From JAFLTL01 sp964389525 (GTDB lineage: Bacteria > Bacteroidota > Bacteroidia > Bacteroidales > Muribaculaceae): a DNA stretch of 64,000 bases. Numbering within the stretch: position 1 is the stretch's first letter; every line of letters starts with the position of its first letter. The DNA lies in contig CAYMEX010000006.1 of the NCBI GenBank assembly GCA_964389525.1, positions 62,001 through 126,000 of the forward strand, given 5' to 3'. Under the pieces are notes generated by a model. That model saw only the letters and a list, made by a program, of their open reading frames with translations. It was not told the DNA's origin and searched no databases. Made by a program: the position numbers and the translations under genes. Positions 9,188-17,459 of this stretch are shown here, in pieces.

Positions 9188-9398
9188 TATGCGCTCCAAA
9201 CTTAGCCCGCTTTCACTAAAAAAAGCAAATACGTTCCCTTTGGCGCTGACACATTCGATGTTTTTTATATTTCTGATACACGCTTGCTTAGAGTGGTGAC
9301 GCACGGTCATGTGCCTCGTTGCGCCGGCCGGATATAAAATCAGGAGGACCGTGTCGGTCGACGCAGCCCTCCCGGTAGTATTGGAGTTTGAAATATGG

Positions 9399-10379
9399 TC
9401 AGAATGCCGACGGTTTCAGGCAGAGGCCCGTCTTCTCCTGAAGTCCGAACAGGAGGTTCATGTTGTGGACGGCTGTGCCCGATGCGCCCTTGAGCAGGTT
9501 GTCGATCACCGAGGTGATAAGCAGCTTGTCATCGACCTTCTCGAGATGCAGTATGCACTTGTTGGTGTTCACCACATCTTTCAGGTCCGGCGACTTGGTT
9601 GTCACGAAAGTGAAACTGTGATCGTCGTAGTAGTCTTCGTAGAGTTTCACGACCTCCTCAATCTTCAGCGGACACTGCAGATACACTGCCGCCATGATGC
9701 CGCGGCTGAAACAGCCTCTCACAGGCAGGAAATTGATCTGCTTGTCGAAACTTGTCTGCAGCGTCTTGAGCGTCTGGTTTATCTCGGCGAGATGCTGGTG
9801 TTTGAACGGCTTGTAGATCGACACATTGTCGTTGCGCCACGAGTAGTGGGTCGTAGAGCCGGGCTTGACGCCGGCACCGGTGCTGCCGGTGATTGCTGTC
9901 ACGTGCACATCGCTGTTGAGCAGCAGATTGCGCGCGAGCGGAAGCAGAGCGAGCTGTATGGCCGTGGCAAAGCAGCCGGGATTGGCTACATACTTGGCGC
10001 CGCGCACGATGCGTTTGCGGTTCAGCTCAGGCAGGCCGTAGACAAATTCGTGTGTGCCGTCCTCGATGCGGTAGTCGTTCGAGAGATCCACGATGCGCAG
10101 ATCTTCGGGCAAAGTGTCTCCGAACTGCTCCATCCACTTGCGTGTCTGTCCGTGCGGGGTGCAGAAAAACACCACGTCGACCTCATCAAGCGGAGTCTCT
10201 GAAGTGAAACGCATGCCGTCGGCCTCGCCGATCAGTCCCTGATGCACATCGGCGATCGGGTTACCGGCGTTGGAGGTCGAGTTGACCCACGTCAGTTCCA
10301 CGTCGGGGTGGTTTATAAGGAGTCTGATGAGCTCGCCGGCCGTGTAGCCGGCTCCGCCTATGATTCCGGCCTTTATCAT
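9399..10379 (-). CDS. argC: N-acetyl- (or N-succinyl-) gamma-glutamyl-phosphate reductase
   Basis: The 326-residue protein has the N-terminal NAD(P)-binding motif GIIGGAGYTAGELIRLL and the active-site cysteine in YVANPGCFATAIQL. This is the third step of ornithine/arginine synthesis, reducing the acylated glutamyl phosphate to the semialdehyde. In Bacteroides the pathway has been shown to use succinylated rather than acetylated intermediates at the transcarbamylase step, so the natural substrate here may be the succinyl form. The start codon overlaps the argG stop (ATGA), indicating translational coupling. The gene is the last of the arginine cluster in this window. Confidence 0.93.
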   Translation of the reverse strand: MIKAGIIGGAGYTAGELIRLLINHPDVELTWVNSTSNAGNPIADVHQGLIGEADGMRFTSETPLDEVDVVFFCTPHGQTRKWMEQFGDTLPEDLRIVDLSNDYRIEDGTHEFVYGLPELNRKRIVRGAKYVANPGCFATAIQLALLPLARNLLLNSDVHVTAITGSTGAGVKPGSTTHYSWRNDNVSIYKPFKHQHLAEINQTLKTLQTSFDKQINFLPVRGCFSRGIMAAVYLQCPLKIEEVVKLYEDYYDDHSFTFVTTKSPDLKDVVNTNKCILHLEKVDDKLLITSVIDNLLKGASGTAVHNMNLLFGLQEKTGLCLKPSAF

Positions 10380-11599
10380 TTCACGTCTCCTAAGTCGGTT
10401 TGGCCGTTGCGGCGCTGCACGTCGTGATAGATCTTCTGCTGATTGCCGAGGATCTTGGTGAAGCCCTTGACGTCATCGGCGGTCCATGCGCGGCTGAGCT
10501 CGCCATATTCGCCGAACGAGGTCTTCATCAGGTCATACGGGCTGTCAACACCCACGATCACGTAGTGATATGGCTTGAGATCGATGATGACACGGCCGGT
10601 CACGTTGCGCTGCGACTCGGTCAGATAAGCCTCGATGTCGCGCATCACGGGCTCCAGATACTGTGCCTCGTGGAGGAACATGCCGTACCACGTGCCGAGC
10701 TGCTCTTTCCAGTACTGCTGCCACTTGGTGAGAGTATGCTTCTCAAGCACCTTGTGGGCGTTGATGATAAGCAGGGGAGCGGCGGCCTCGAAGCCTACAC
10801 GGCCCTTGATGCCGATGATAGTGTCGCCCATGTGCATGTCGCGGCCGATGGCATAGGGGCCGGCAAGAGCCTCGATATGCTGTATGGCGGCAACCTTGTC
10901 GTCGAAGCGCTCGCCGTTGACTGCCACGATCTCACCCTTCTCGAAGTCGATTGTTATCTGTGAGTTCTCTTTGGCCGTCATCTGGGTCGGATAAGCCTCC
11001 TCGGGCAGAGTCTGGTCGCTGTGCAGAGTCTCCTTGCCGCCGATGCTGGTGCCCCACAGACCCTTGTTGATCGAGTACTCGAGCTTCTTGAAGTCTGCTT
11101 CAACGCCGTGCTTCTTCAGATACTCGATCTCATACTCGCGTGTGAGGTTCATGTCGCGGGTCGGGGTGATGATCTCGATCTCGGGAGCCATGATCTGGAA
11201 TGTCAGGTCGAAACGCACCTGGTCGTTGCCGGCGCTTGTCGAGCCGTGAGCCACGGCGTCGGCGCCGATCTTCTTGGCGTAGTCGATGATGGCGAGAGCC
11301 TGGAATATACGCTCCGAGCTTACCGATATGGGATAAGTGCCGTTGCGGAGCACATTGCCCATGATCATGTACTTTATCGAGCGGTCATAATACTCGTGAG
11401 TGATGTCGAGTGTCGCATGTTCCTTTGCACCGAGAGCGAGAGCGCGCTCCTCGATCTTTTTCAGGTCCTCTTTCGAGAAACCTCCGGTGTTGGCAATTGC
11501 CGTGTACACCTCATATCCGCAGTCCTCCGAGAGATACTTTACTGCAAACGATGTGTCAAGTCCGCCGCTGAAGGCGAGCACTACTTTCCTTTTTTCCAT
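10376..11599 (-). CDS. argG: Argininosuccinate synthase
   Basis: The 407-residue protein joins citrulline and aspartate using ATP, in the cytoplasm. The N-terminal PP-loop KVVLAFSGGLDTSFAVKYL binds ATP, and GTYPISVSSERIF and AHGSTSAGNDQVRFD are typical ArgG blocks that contact citrulline and aspartate. The length is normal. It overlaps the upstream acyltransferase gene by 19 bases and argC by 4, so the three genes form one transcription unit. No other arginine genes are seen in the window. Confidence 0.95.
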   Translation of the reverse strand: MEKRKVVLAFSGGLDTSFAVKYLSEDCGYEVYTAIANTGGFSKEDLKKIEERALALGAKEHATLDITHEYYDRSIKYMIMGNVLRNGTYPISVSSERIFQALAIIDYAKKIGADAVAHGSTSAGNDQVRFDLTFQIMAPEIEIITPTRDMNLTREYEIEYLKKHGVEADFKKLEYSINKGLWGTSIGGKETLHSDQTLPEEAYPTQMTAKENSQITIDFEKGEIVAVNGERFDDKVAAIQHIEALAGPYAIGRDMHMGDTIIGIKGRVGFEAAAPLLIINAHKVLEKHTLTKWQQYWKEQLGTWYGMFLHEAQYLEPVMRDIEAYLTESQRNVTGRVIIDLKPYHYVIVGVDSPYDLMKTSFGEYGELSRAWTADDVKGFTKILGNQQKIYHDVQRRNGQTDLGDVK

Positions 11600-12300
11600 G
11601 TGGCGAGGAGTTGTTCAAGTTCTTCTATAAGTTTCCCGTCGGGAACCTCGTGTTTCTGTGTTGCGTCCGACTGCGGTTCGCTGCTTGAGCTGAATCGGTT
11701 TTCCTGATGGAATTTCTCGTCGGCTGGGTCATAGAGCAGACCCACACAGAGGCATTTATGACCTCCGTTGCGCTGAAGTATATCGTAGTTGACGCAGCTT
11801 TCACATCCCTTCCAGAATGCGGCGTCATCTGTGAGCTGGTCGAAAGTGACTGGCCGGTAGCCGAGTTCCGAGTTCATTTTCATCACCGCGGCGCCGGTAG
11901 TGAGAGAGAATATCTTTGCTGCCGGGAACATCTCTCGCGACAGCTGGAATATTCGTCGTTTGATGCGGGTCGCCAACCCGATACCTCTGAATTTGTTAGC
12001 GACTATGAGTCCCGAATTGGCCACAAATTGCTTGTTGCTCCAGCTCTCGATATAGCTGAAACCTGCAAACTCACCCTCTTTGCTGAGGGCGATAACGGCC
12101 TTCCGCTCACGCATTTTCTGACTGACGTATTCCGGAGATCTTTTCGCGATACCAGTCCCGCGTACTTTCGCCGCACGATTTATCGTGTCAAGAATTTCGT
12201 CAACGTATTTGATGTGCTCGTCTGAAGCAACAAAAACCTCGACATCATCAGCACGGAGCTTGTCCGGCGACGATGAAGTGCTGTCAACTACGTCGTTCAT
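11581..12300 (-). CDS. GNAT acyltransferase at the head of the arginine operon
   Basis: A 239-residue protein with a GNAT fold. KAVIALSKEGEFAGFSYIESW and GLIVANKFRGIGLATRIKRRIFQLS form the acyl-CoA binding strand and the R/Q-x-x-G-x-A/G loop (RGIGLA). A C-terminal polar tail (FSSSSEPQSDATQKHE) ends in a helix. Its place as first gene before argG and argC suggests that it supplies the first step, acylation of glutamate. In a Bacteroidota using succinylated intermediates it would be a glutamate N-succinyltransferase. That role is inference, because sequence alone gives only a GNAT enzyme. No classical argA or argJ is present in the window. Confidence 0.75.
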   Translation of the reverse strand: MNDVVDSTSSSPDKLRADDVEVFVASDEHIKYVDEILDTINRAAKVRGTGIAKRSPEYVSQKMRERKAVIALSKEGEFAGFSYIESWSNKQFVANSGLIVANKFRGIGLATRIKRRIFQLSREMFPAAKIFSLTTGAAVMKMNSELGYRPVTFDQLTDDAAFWKGCESCVNYDILQRNGGHKCLCVGLLYDPADEKFHQENRFSSSSEPQSDATQKHEVPDGKLIEELEQLLATWKKGK

Positions 12301-12414
12301 TTAGTTAGATAAATACTGTTATTCGTTTTGCATGTAAAAAACTACGGTGAATGCACCGGGCACCGCTTGTCGCAGATCACTGTTCCGCGCGGGGTATCCC
12401 GATGCAAACTCCGG

Positions 12415-12422
12415 CAAAGATA
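12415..12422 (-). promoter_or_regulatory. Candidate -7 element of the arginine operon
   Basis: The minus strand reads TATCTTTG, matching TAnnTTTG, about 115 bases before the acyltransferase start. No good -33 TTTG is seen. The long leader could host regulation, but I could not identify an ArgR box with confidence. Confidence 0.35.
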
Positions 12423-12524
12423 CGAATAAAAATCCTTATTTTTTAGAAAATTCCGACGATAGCCTCAAAAATTAAGTGTAAATGTAAGCGTGAAGCTGTT
12501 TTTTCATATTTCCGGCTGACTGCT

Positions 12525-12680
12525 TCAGGGCATTTGGTCGTCGGTGTTGCGCGGGTTGTTGTTTAGCGTCTTTGTACGTTCGTTCACGAGCGACTTGTCG
12601 GTTTTGGCGTGGTCGGCGTTGTTGACAGCTACACCCGGATACTCGCGCTCACCCTCTTCGATCCGTTCTTTCTTGTTCAT
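12525..12680 (-). CDS. Small hydrophilic protein of 51 residues
   Basis: An open frame from ATG 12680 to TGA 12525 encodes 51 residues starting MNKKERIEEGEREYPGV and ending NPRNTDDQMP. It is very charged, has no membrane segment or signal, and has codon use like its GC-rich neighbours. I recall similar short proteins in Bacteroidales genomes but know no function. It sits alone between the arginine operon and a terminator, in the same direction as both. The clean start, biased composition and lack of overlap argue that it is real, but comparative evidence would be needed. Confidence 0.55.
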   Translation of the reverse strand: MNKKERIEEGEREYPGVAVNNADHAKTDKSLVNERTKTLNNNPRNTDDQMP

Positions 12681-12720
12681 GGTTGTGTGTTTGGTTGTTG
12701 AAAGGTTTTGTTGTTAAAAC

Positions 12721-12773
12721 AATCATCCCCGGATTTAGGTTGATTCTTTTTGCAACTTATTCCGGGGATGATT
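12721..12773 (-). terminator. Strong intrinsic terminator of the coiled-coil lipoprotein gene
   Basis: AATCATCCCCGGA (12721-12733) and TCCGGGGATGATT (12761-12773) are perfect 13-base arms. On the minus strand the stem is followed by GTTTTAACAA. It lies 30 bases after the lipoprotein stop and upstream of the small 51-residue gene. Confidence 0.75.
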
Positions 12774-12803
12774 TATATGAAATGTCGTCTCTGTTGGATT
12801 TTA

Positions 12804-13682
12804 TCAGTCGGTCTGTACTACAAGATAGTTGCTCTTGTCCCAGAAGCGTGCCGTGTTGGTTATTTTGAGCACCTTCTGGCCGTCGACATCCATGATAGTG
12901 TATGAGTCAGACGGCTGATCGGTGACTACCTTTGCCTTGGTGCTGTGGAGTTCGATAGTCGTGAGTGTGCGTTTGTCGGCGCGGTGGAAATACGATGTGT
13001 CGAAATCGGCCGGAAGCACCTTGGTCTTGCGCAGGAAACCGGTCTTGATTATGTCATATTGCTTGAGCTCCTTTTTGCTCCCTATGGCATAATAGCAGAG
13101 GTTCAGTTCGTCGGTGAGTTTCACGTTCTCCTCCTCGGCCTGGTCTTTGGCTTCGGTCACGGCAGTCACTGTAGTGCTCAGAGAGTCGATGCGCTCGTTC
13201 AGGTCGGCGATCTGTATGTTGGCCTGCGAGAGTTTTTCGCGCAGTTCGGTGATTGTGTTTTCCTGATCGGCGATCTGTGTTTTCAGTGTCTCTATCGTCT
13301 TGCTCAGTGTGGCGTTGTTTGAGTTGGTCGACCTGAGTTTCTTTTCAAGTTCCTCCAGACGCTCGCGGCGCTGCTGCAGTGTGGCCTGTATGGCAGCCAT
13401 GTCGGAGCGTATCTGCTGGCGCTTCGACGGAGAGTCCTCCTTCAGTGCGTTCGGGTCGCCGAGTATCTGCTCCATACCCTTGATAGAAGCCATGTCGGTT
13501 GAAATGTCGTTGATAAGCATCAGAAGTGAATCCTGATTGGCAATAGCCATCTCGAGCGAGTCGCGCAGAGTCATGCCGGTGTTGTCGGTCACTGTGCTTT
13601 CGCCTGTCTTGTTGTTGCAGCTCCACATGCAGCCTGCGAGGGCTGCTGTCAGGGCGGCAAAACCGATATTCCGTAGTCTCAT
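12804..13682 (-). CDS. Predicted coiled-coil lipoprotein of unknown function
   Basis: A 292-residue protein with a lipoprotein signal: MRLRNIGFAALTAALAGCMWSC, lipobox LAGC with a second cysteine nearby. Residues about 95-195 form a long heptad-rich coiled coil (QQRRERLEELEKKLRS through ELREKLSQANIQIADL). A C-terminal globular segment of about 90 residues follows. It is exported and probably anchored in the inner or outer membrane. No known catalytic motif is visible. A stand-alone terminator follows, and the gene lies about 35 bases after the rsmI stop region, in the same direction. A structural or envelope-spacing role is possible but unproven. Confidence 0.75.
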   Translation of the reverse strand: MRLRNIGFAALTAALAGCMWSCNNKTGESTVTDNTGMTLRDSLEMAIANQDSLLMLINDISTDMASIKGMEQILGDPNALKEDSPSKRQQIRSDMAAIQATLQQRRERLEELEKKLRSTNSNNATLSKTIETLKTQIADQENTITELREKLSQANIQIADLNERIDSLSTTVTAVTEAKDQAEEENVKLTDELNLCYYAIGSKKELKQYDIIKTGFLRKTKVLPADFDTSYFHRADKRTLTTIELHSTKAKVVTDQPSDSYTIMDVDGQKVLKITNTARFWDKSNYLVVQTD

Positions 13683-13717
13683 ATGATAGATGTTGTTTAT
13701 GTTTCCGAAATGATGTG

Positions 13718-14452
13718 TTATTCGGTGTCGGGTTGTCTGTATTTGTTTGTATGAGTTTTTTTCTCTTTGCGTTGTGTGGCGTTTGCTCCGCCTGTGACAA
13801 TAACAATTTCCCCGCGTGCTTGGTTCGCCTCGAAGTAATCGGCCAGTTCGCCGAGGGTGCCTCTCACGGTCGTGTCGTGGAGTTTCGATATTTCGCGGCT
13901 CACCGATGCCGGTCGGTTGGCTCCGCAGGCATCTCTCAGTTCGGCCAGAGTTCGGGCCAGGCGCAGGGGCGACTCATAGATGATGAATGTCACCGGACTT
14001 TCCGCAAGTTCGCCCAGTCGCGTGCTGCGTCCTTTTTTGGCCGGGAGAAATCCCTCGAAAAGAAAACGGTCGCATGGCAGACCCGAGTTGACGAGTGCCG
14101 GGACAAACGCTGTCGGGCCGGGAAGTGTCTCAACTTCTATCCCCGCTGCCGCACACTCTCTCACAAGCATGAAACCCGGGTCGGATATTGCCGGAGTGCC
14201 GGCGTCCGACACAAGGCCGATAGTCTCGCCACCCTTGAGCCGTTCGGTTATTTTACCGACGGTGGCGTGCTCATTGAATTTGTGGTGGCTGAGCATGGGA
14301 GTGCCGATGCCAAAATGCTTCATCAGGGTTCCGCTTGTGCGCGTGTCTTCGGCGAGAATGACGTCACAGCTTTTCAGCACCTCGACAGCTCGCGGCGTCA
14401 TGTCCGACAGATTGCCTACAGGGGTTGGCACTACGTAAAGTTTTCCGGCCAT
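13718..14452 (-). CDS. rsmI: 16S rRNA 2'-O-ribose C1402 methyltransferase
   Basis: The 244-residue protein opens with KLYVVPTPVGNLSDMTPRAVEVL, the typical RsmI start. It contains the SAM-binding segment LVSDAGTPAISDPGFMLV and FLFEGFLPAKKGRSTRL. The enzyme methylates the ribose of C1402 in the ribosomal P-site region and belongs to the tetrapyrrole methylase fold. The C-terminal Lys-rich tail (RKEKKTHTNKYRQPDTE) is longer than usual and not conserved. It follows the Ala/Pro-rich protein gene by about 20 bases. Confidence 0.92.
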   Translation of the reverse strand: MAGKLYVVPTPVGNLSDMTPRAVEVLKSCDVILAEDTRTSGTLMKHFGIGTPMLSHHKFNEHATVGKITERLKGGETIGLVSDAGTPAISDPGFMLVRECAAAGIEVETLPGPTAFVPALVNSGLPCDRFLFEGFLPAKKGRSTRLGELAESPVTFIIYESPLRLARTLAELRDACGANRPASVSREISKLHDTTVRGTLGELADYFEANQARGEIVIVTGGANATQRKEKKTHTNKYRQPDTE

Positions 14453-14475
14453 CGCGTTGGTTGTTGTGGTTTCTG

Positions 14476-15264
14476 TCAGACTGTCTTGTTGTAGTATGGC
14501 GCGATGATTTCGAGGAAATAGCTGCCCTCCTCGCTCTCGGCGTCAAGCCCCTGCTCTTCCGTCAGATAGCGCTTGGCGTCATCGAGAGTAGGCATTACCG
14601 CGATAACCGACATGATGGCTTTCATGGCCGTGTCGCTGCCGCCGAACAGTTCGCGTCTGAACATGAACCTGTCGTTCAGTGTAAGCAGTTTGAGCATCTT
14701 TGCACCGGCTTCCTCGCTCGACCTGATCTCGGGAGCCATCTTCTTTTCTGCTGCCTCGGCCTCGGCGGCTTCTGTGTCGGCCTCATCTTCCTCGGCTTGT
14801 GCCTCGTTGAGTATAGTCGTGGGTTCTGCGGGCGCAGGAGTGGGGGCTGTTTCGTCGGCTTTGACTGTCACTTCTGCTTTTTCTTCGATGATTTCTGTTG
14901 TCTTTTCTACCGCTACAGGCGTAGGTGCCGGAGTTGCTGCAGGTGTTGGCGGGCATACTTCTGCTGCAGGCGGCATAGCGGCCTTTTCCTCGGCAACGAC
15001 AGGTGCCGGAGTCGGTGCTGTGGGCTGTGGCTGTGTCTGCGGGATAGGGGGCAGGGGAGCCGGTTCTGGTTTCGCGGGGCTCTCGCGTTGCGGCTCAAAA
15101 CCGGCCTCGTCGAGCTGTTTAGCGAGAGTCCGCCCCTTGTCGGCGATGAGGTTGCGTATGTAGGGAGCTACCGATTCTTGGCTGCGGTCGCGCAGAAGCA
15201 ACAGCAGCCCTTCGAGCTCATATGTAAGCGATATCAGTTTGTCGATGTTGTTGTTCATAATCAT
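14476..15264 (-). CDS. Unknown cytoplasmic protein with Ala/Pro/Glu-rich linker
   Basis: A 262-residue protein in three parts. An N-terminal helical segment (about 1-55) contains NIDKLISLTYELEGLLLLLRDR. A low-complexity linker (about 60-165) is rich in Pro, Ala, Glu and Thr. A C-terminal conserved-looking segment (about 170-262) contains LKLLTLNDRFMFRRELFGGSD and AKRYLTEEQGLD. No signal peptide or membrane segment is seen. I recall this architecture as a conserved hypothetical protein in Bacteroidales but cannot name a function. It lies between dacB and rsmI in one direction, so it could be co-expressed with envelope or ribosome maintenance genes. ATG 15258 is an alternative start. Confidence 0.75.
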   Translation of the reverse strand: MIMNNNIDKLISLTYELEGLLLLLRDRSQESVAPYIRNLIADKGRTLAKQLDEAGFEPQRESPAKPEPAPLPPIPQTQPQPTAPTPAPVVAEEKAAMPPAAEVCPPTPAATPAPTPVAVEKTTEIIEEKAEVTVKADETAPTPAPAEPTTILNEAQAEEDEADTEAAEAEAAEKKMAPEIRSSEEAGAKMLKLLTLNDRFMFRRELFGGSDTAMKAIMSVIAVMPTLDDAKRYLTEEQGLDAESEEGSYFLEIIAPYYNKTV

Positions 15265-15280
15265 TGTAGAGAGAAGTTTA

Positions 15281-16522
15281 TTAGGGTAATATGTTGAGCA
15301 GATACCGTTCTATCGATTTGCGCAGTTGTGTGCGGTTGCAGAAGAAGTTGTTTACCATCACCACTACGGTGTGGCTCGGTTTGCCGGCGCTGTCGAGAAG
15401 ATAGCCCGCATAGCAGTGGACGCCGCCCATGCTTCCGCTTTTCACGGCCAGACGCCCGGCGAGGCGGGTTCCGGCAAGAAGCCGCTTCACGGTGCCCTCC
15501 TTCCCCGCTTTCGGAAACAGCCCCGCATAGGTCATGCAATCGTCGCTCTTGGCCATATACCTCAGCACTTGAGCGATCTGACGTGCCGATATTGCGTTCC
15601 CGCGGGCCAGGCCGCTGCCGTCGAGCAGACGCGTGTGTTCAAGATTTATCCCGCGCGACTTCCACAATGCCTTTTCTCGCGACAAAGCCGAGTCTATCGG
15701 CGCGTTTGGGGCGATAGATCTGAGGCACCCTTCGGCGATGAGATTTATGCTCTTTTCCATCATCACGTCCATCAGATCCTCAAGGCGGTCCGATGTGTGG
15801 CTGTAGACGGTGATTGTGTCGTTGGCCGCTATCGGTTCGGCTGCATCGAGCGAGTCTGCCTCGGCAAACGGTCCGGCCTCGATATAGTCGTTCTTTATCT
15901 CGATGCCTTTGCGTGCGCATGCTCCGATGATCTCGTCGATAAAGAAGTCTCCAGGGCTCGGTATGATGAAGTCACTCTCAAAATAGTTGTCCATCCAGTT
16001 CACCGCGAAGAGTCCCGCGCCATAGCTTTCCGTTATATCCTCAACCTCCCAGCCCGGTATTACGCCGCCCCCTTCTGGCAGCACATCGGTGTCGATCCTC
16101 ACTTCTCCTGTGATATGCCCGATGCCGAGTGAGGCAAGTTCGTCGGCCACAAGACTCGGCAGCGATGCCGAGCTCTCGAAATCGCGGCTGCCCGTCGACG
16201 GGTCGCCCGATCCCACGATCACCAGATCTCCTGCGCCATGTGCCGGATCAGGCCCTATCAGCAGAAAGTCGGTCTTGTATCTGAAATCCTTGCCGAGGGT
16301 TGTCAGGGCGGTTGCGGCCGTCAGGCTTTTCAGTATGCTTGCCGGAGTGAGTGCAGTGGCGCTGTTATGGTCGGCGAGCACCTTTCCGCTTGCTATCTCC
16401 TCTATATGGATGCCTACGCTGGCCGCCTCACGGCCGGGAAATGCGATGGGCGTCGATCCGTATGCGGCGGCAATCGCTGTCACCGCGCACGTTGCAACCG
16501 ATAATATCCTTCTTATTCCCAT
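15281..16522 (-). CDS. dacB: D-alanyl-D-alanine carboxypeptidase / endopeptidase (PBP4 family)
   Basis: The 413-residue protein has a signal peptide (MGIRRILSVATCAVTAIAAAYG). It shows the three serine-type penicillin-binding motifs: SILK in LTPASILKSLT (catalytic Ser/Lys), SIN in MEKSINLIAEG, and KSG in LAVKSGSMGGVHCYAG. The large insertion between the first two motifs is typical of PBP4/DacB (peptidase family S13). It acts in the periplasm on peptidoglycan peptide side chains. It starts four bases after the RNase Z gene ends, in the same housekeeping run. Confidence 0.9.
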   Translation of the reverse strand: MGIRRILSVATCAVTAIAAAYGSTPIAFPGREAASVGIHIEEIASGKVLADHNSATALTPASILKSLTAATALTTLGKDFRYKTDFLLIGPDPAHGAGDLVIVGSGDPSTGSRDFESSASLPSLVADELASLGIGHITGEVRIDTDVLPEGGGVIPGWEVEDITESYGAGLFAVNWMDNYFESDFIIPSPGDFFIDEIIGACARKGIEIKNDYIEAGPFAEADSLDAAEPIAANDTITVYSHTSDRLEDLMDVMMEKSINLIAEGCLRSIAPNAPIDSALSREKALWKSRGINLEHTRLLDGSGLARGNAISARQIAQVLRYMAKSDDCMTYAGLFPKAGKEGTVKRLLAGTRLAGRLAVKSGSMGGVHCYAGYLLDSAGKPSHTVVVMVNNFFCNRTQLRKSIERYLLNILP

Positions 16523-16526
16523 CCTT

Positions 16527-17459
16527 CTACAGTTCGATTGTAAGCCCTTCGTCGGCCGTGGTTATCTTCATCTGGTCGGCGCCGAGTTTCCGTGCTTCCT
16601 CCTCGGCCTCGGCCTGATGTCCCGAAAGATCGGGATATGATTTGGAGTAATGACCGAGTATCAGCTGTTTGGCCCCTGCTGCGGCCGCCACGCGTGTGGC
16701 CTCGGCCGCTGTGGAGTGAAAACGTGCCTTGGCCTTCTCTTTGTCCGCTTCAAGATACGTCGCTTCATGATATATCGCGTCGACACCTTTCAGCCGCTCA
16801 TGCAGCTCGGGCATGTAGATTGTGTCGGAGCAGTAGGCGTAGCTTGCCGATGGATTGGGGTCTGTCGTCAGCAGCTCGTTGGCATATGTCTTGCCGTCGG
16901 GAGCGGTGTAGTCGGCTCCCTCCTTTATGCCTTTGAGCTGTGCTATAGGTATCTGAAGCCAATCCACCATGTCGCCGCGCAGGTGCCGGGGCTTTGGGCC
17001 CTCTCTGAATACAAACCCCGTGCAGGCCACACGGTGTTGGATCGGCACGGCCTCCACGGTCAGCGATTTTTCTTCGAGTATTATCCCTCCTTCGGCGGGT
17101 ATCGTGTCGATTATCAGTTCATATGGGCGTTCGCGGCAGAACATGTCCATCGTCTCTCTCAGCCACTTCACTCCCTGTTCGGGCAGATGCACGGTCACGG
17201 TGCCGCCTTTGCCGTGCAGAGCCATGGTCGACAGAAGCCCGGGCAGACCGAAGAAATGGTCGCCGTGGAGATGCGATATGAAGATATGCTCGAGACGCGA
17301 GAATTTCAGCTTCATCCGTCTCATGCCGAGCTGCCCACCTTCGCCGCAGTCGATCATATAGAGCTTGCCTCTGAAATCGATCACCTGGCATGATGGCAGA
17401 TGCCGCATCGACGGAGTGGCCGATCCTACTCCGAGATAATGTACTCTGAAATCACTCAT
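16527..17459 (-). CDS. rnz: Ribonuclease Z
   Basis: The protein of about 310 residues is a metallo-beta-lactamase-fold endonuclease that matures tRNA 3' ends. Motifs are FISHLHGDHFFGLPG (the HxHxDH zinc site), IYHEATYLEAD and LILGHYSKSY, plus the exosite region. I chose ATG 17459, which overlaps the mgtE stop (ATGA), rather than the upstream start at 17483, because conserved sequence begins MSDFRVHYLGVGSATP. Translational coupling with mgtE is likely. Confidence 0.92.
   Translation of the reverse strand: MSDFRVHYLGVGSATPSMRHLPSCQVIDFRGKLYMIDCGEGGQLGMRRMKLKFSRLEHIFISHLHGDHFFGLPGLLSTMALHGKGGTVTVHLPEQGVKWLRETMDMFCRERPYELIIDTIPAEGGIILEEKSLTVEAVPIQHRVACTGFVFREGPKPRHLRGDMVDWLQIPIAQLKGIKEGADYTAPDGKTYANELLTTDPNPSASYAYCSDTIYMPELHERLKGVDAIYHEATYLEADKEKAKARFHSTAAEATRVAAAAGAKQLILGHYSKSYPDLSGHQAEAEEEARKLGADQMKITTADEGLTIEL

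Noticed and set aside
9310..9398. A terminator after argC
   Set aside because: GGAGG and CCTCC arms exist but are short, widely spaced and lack a T-run on the exit side.
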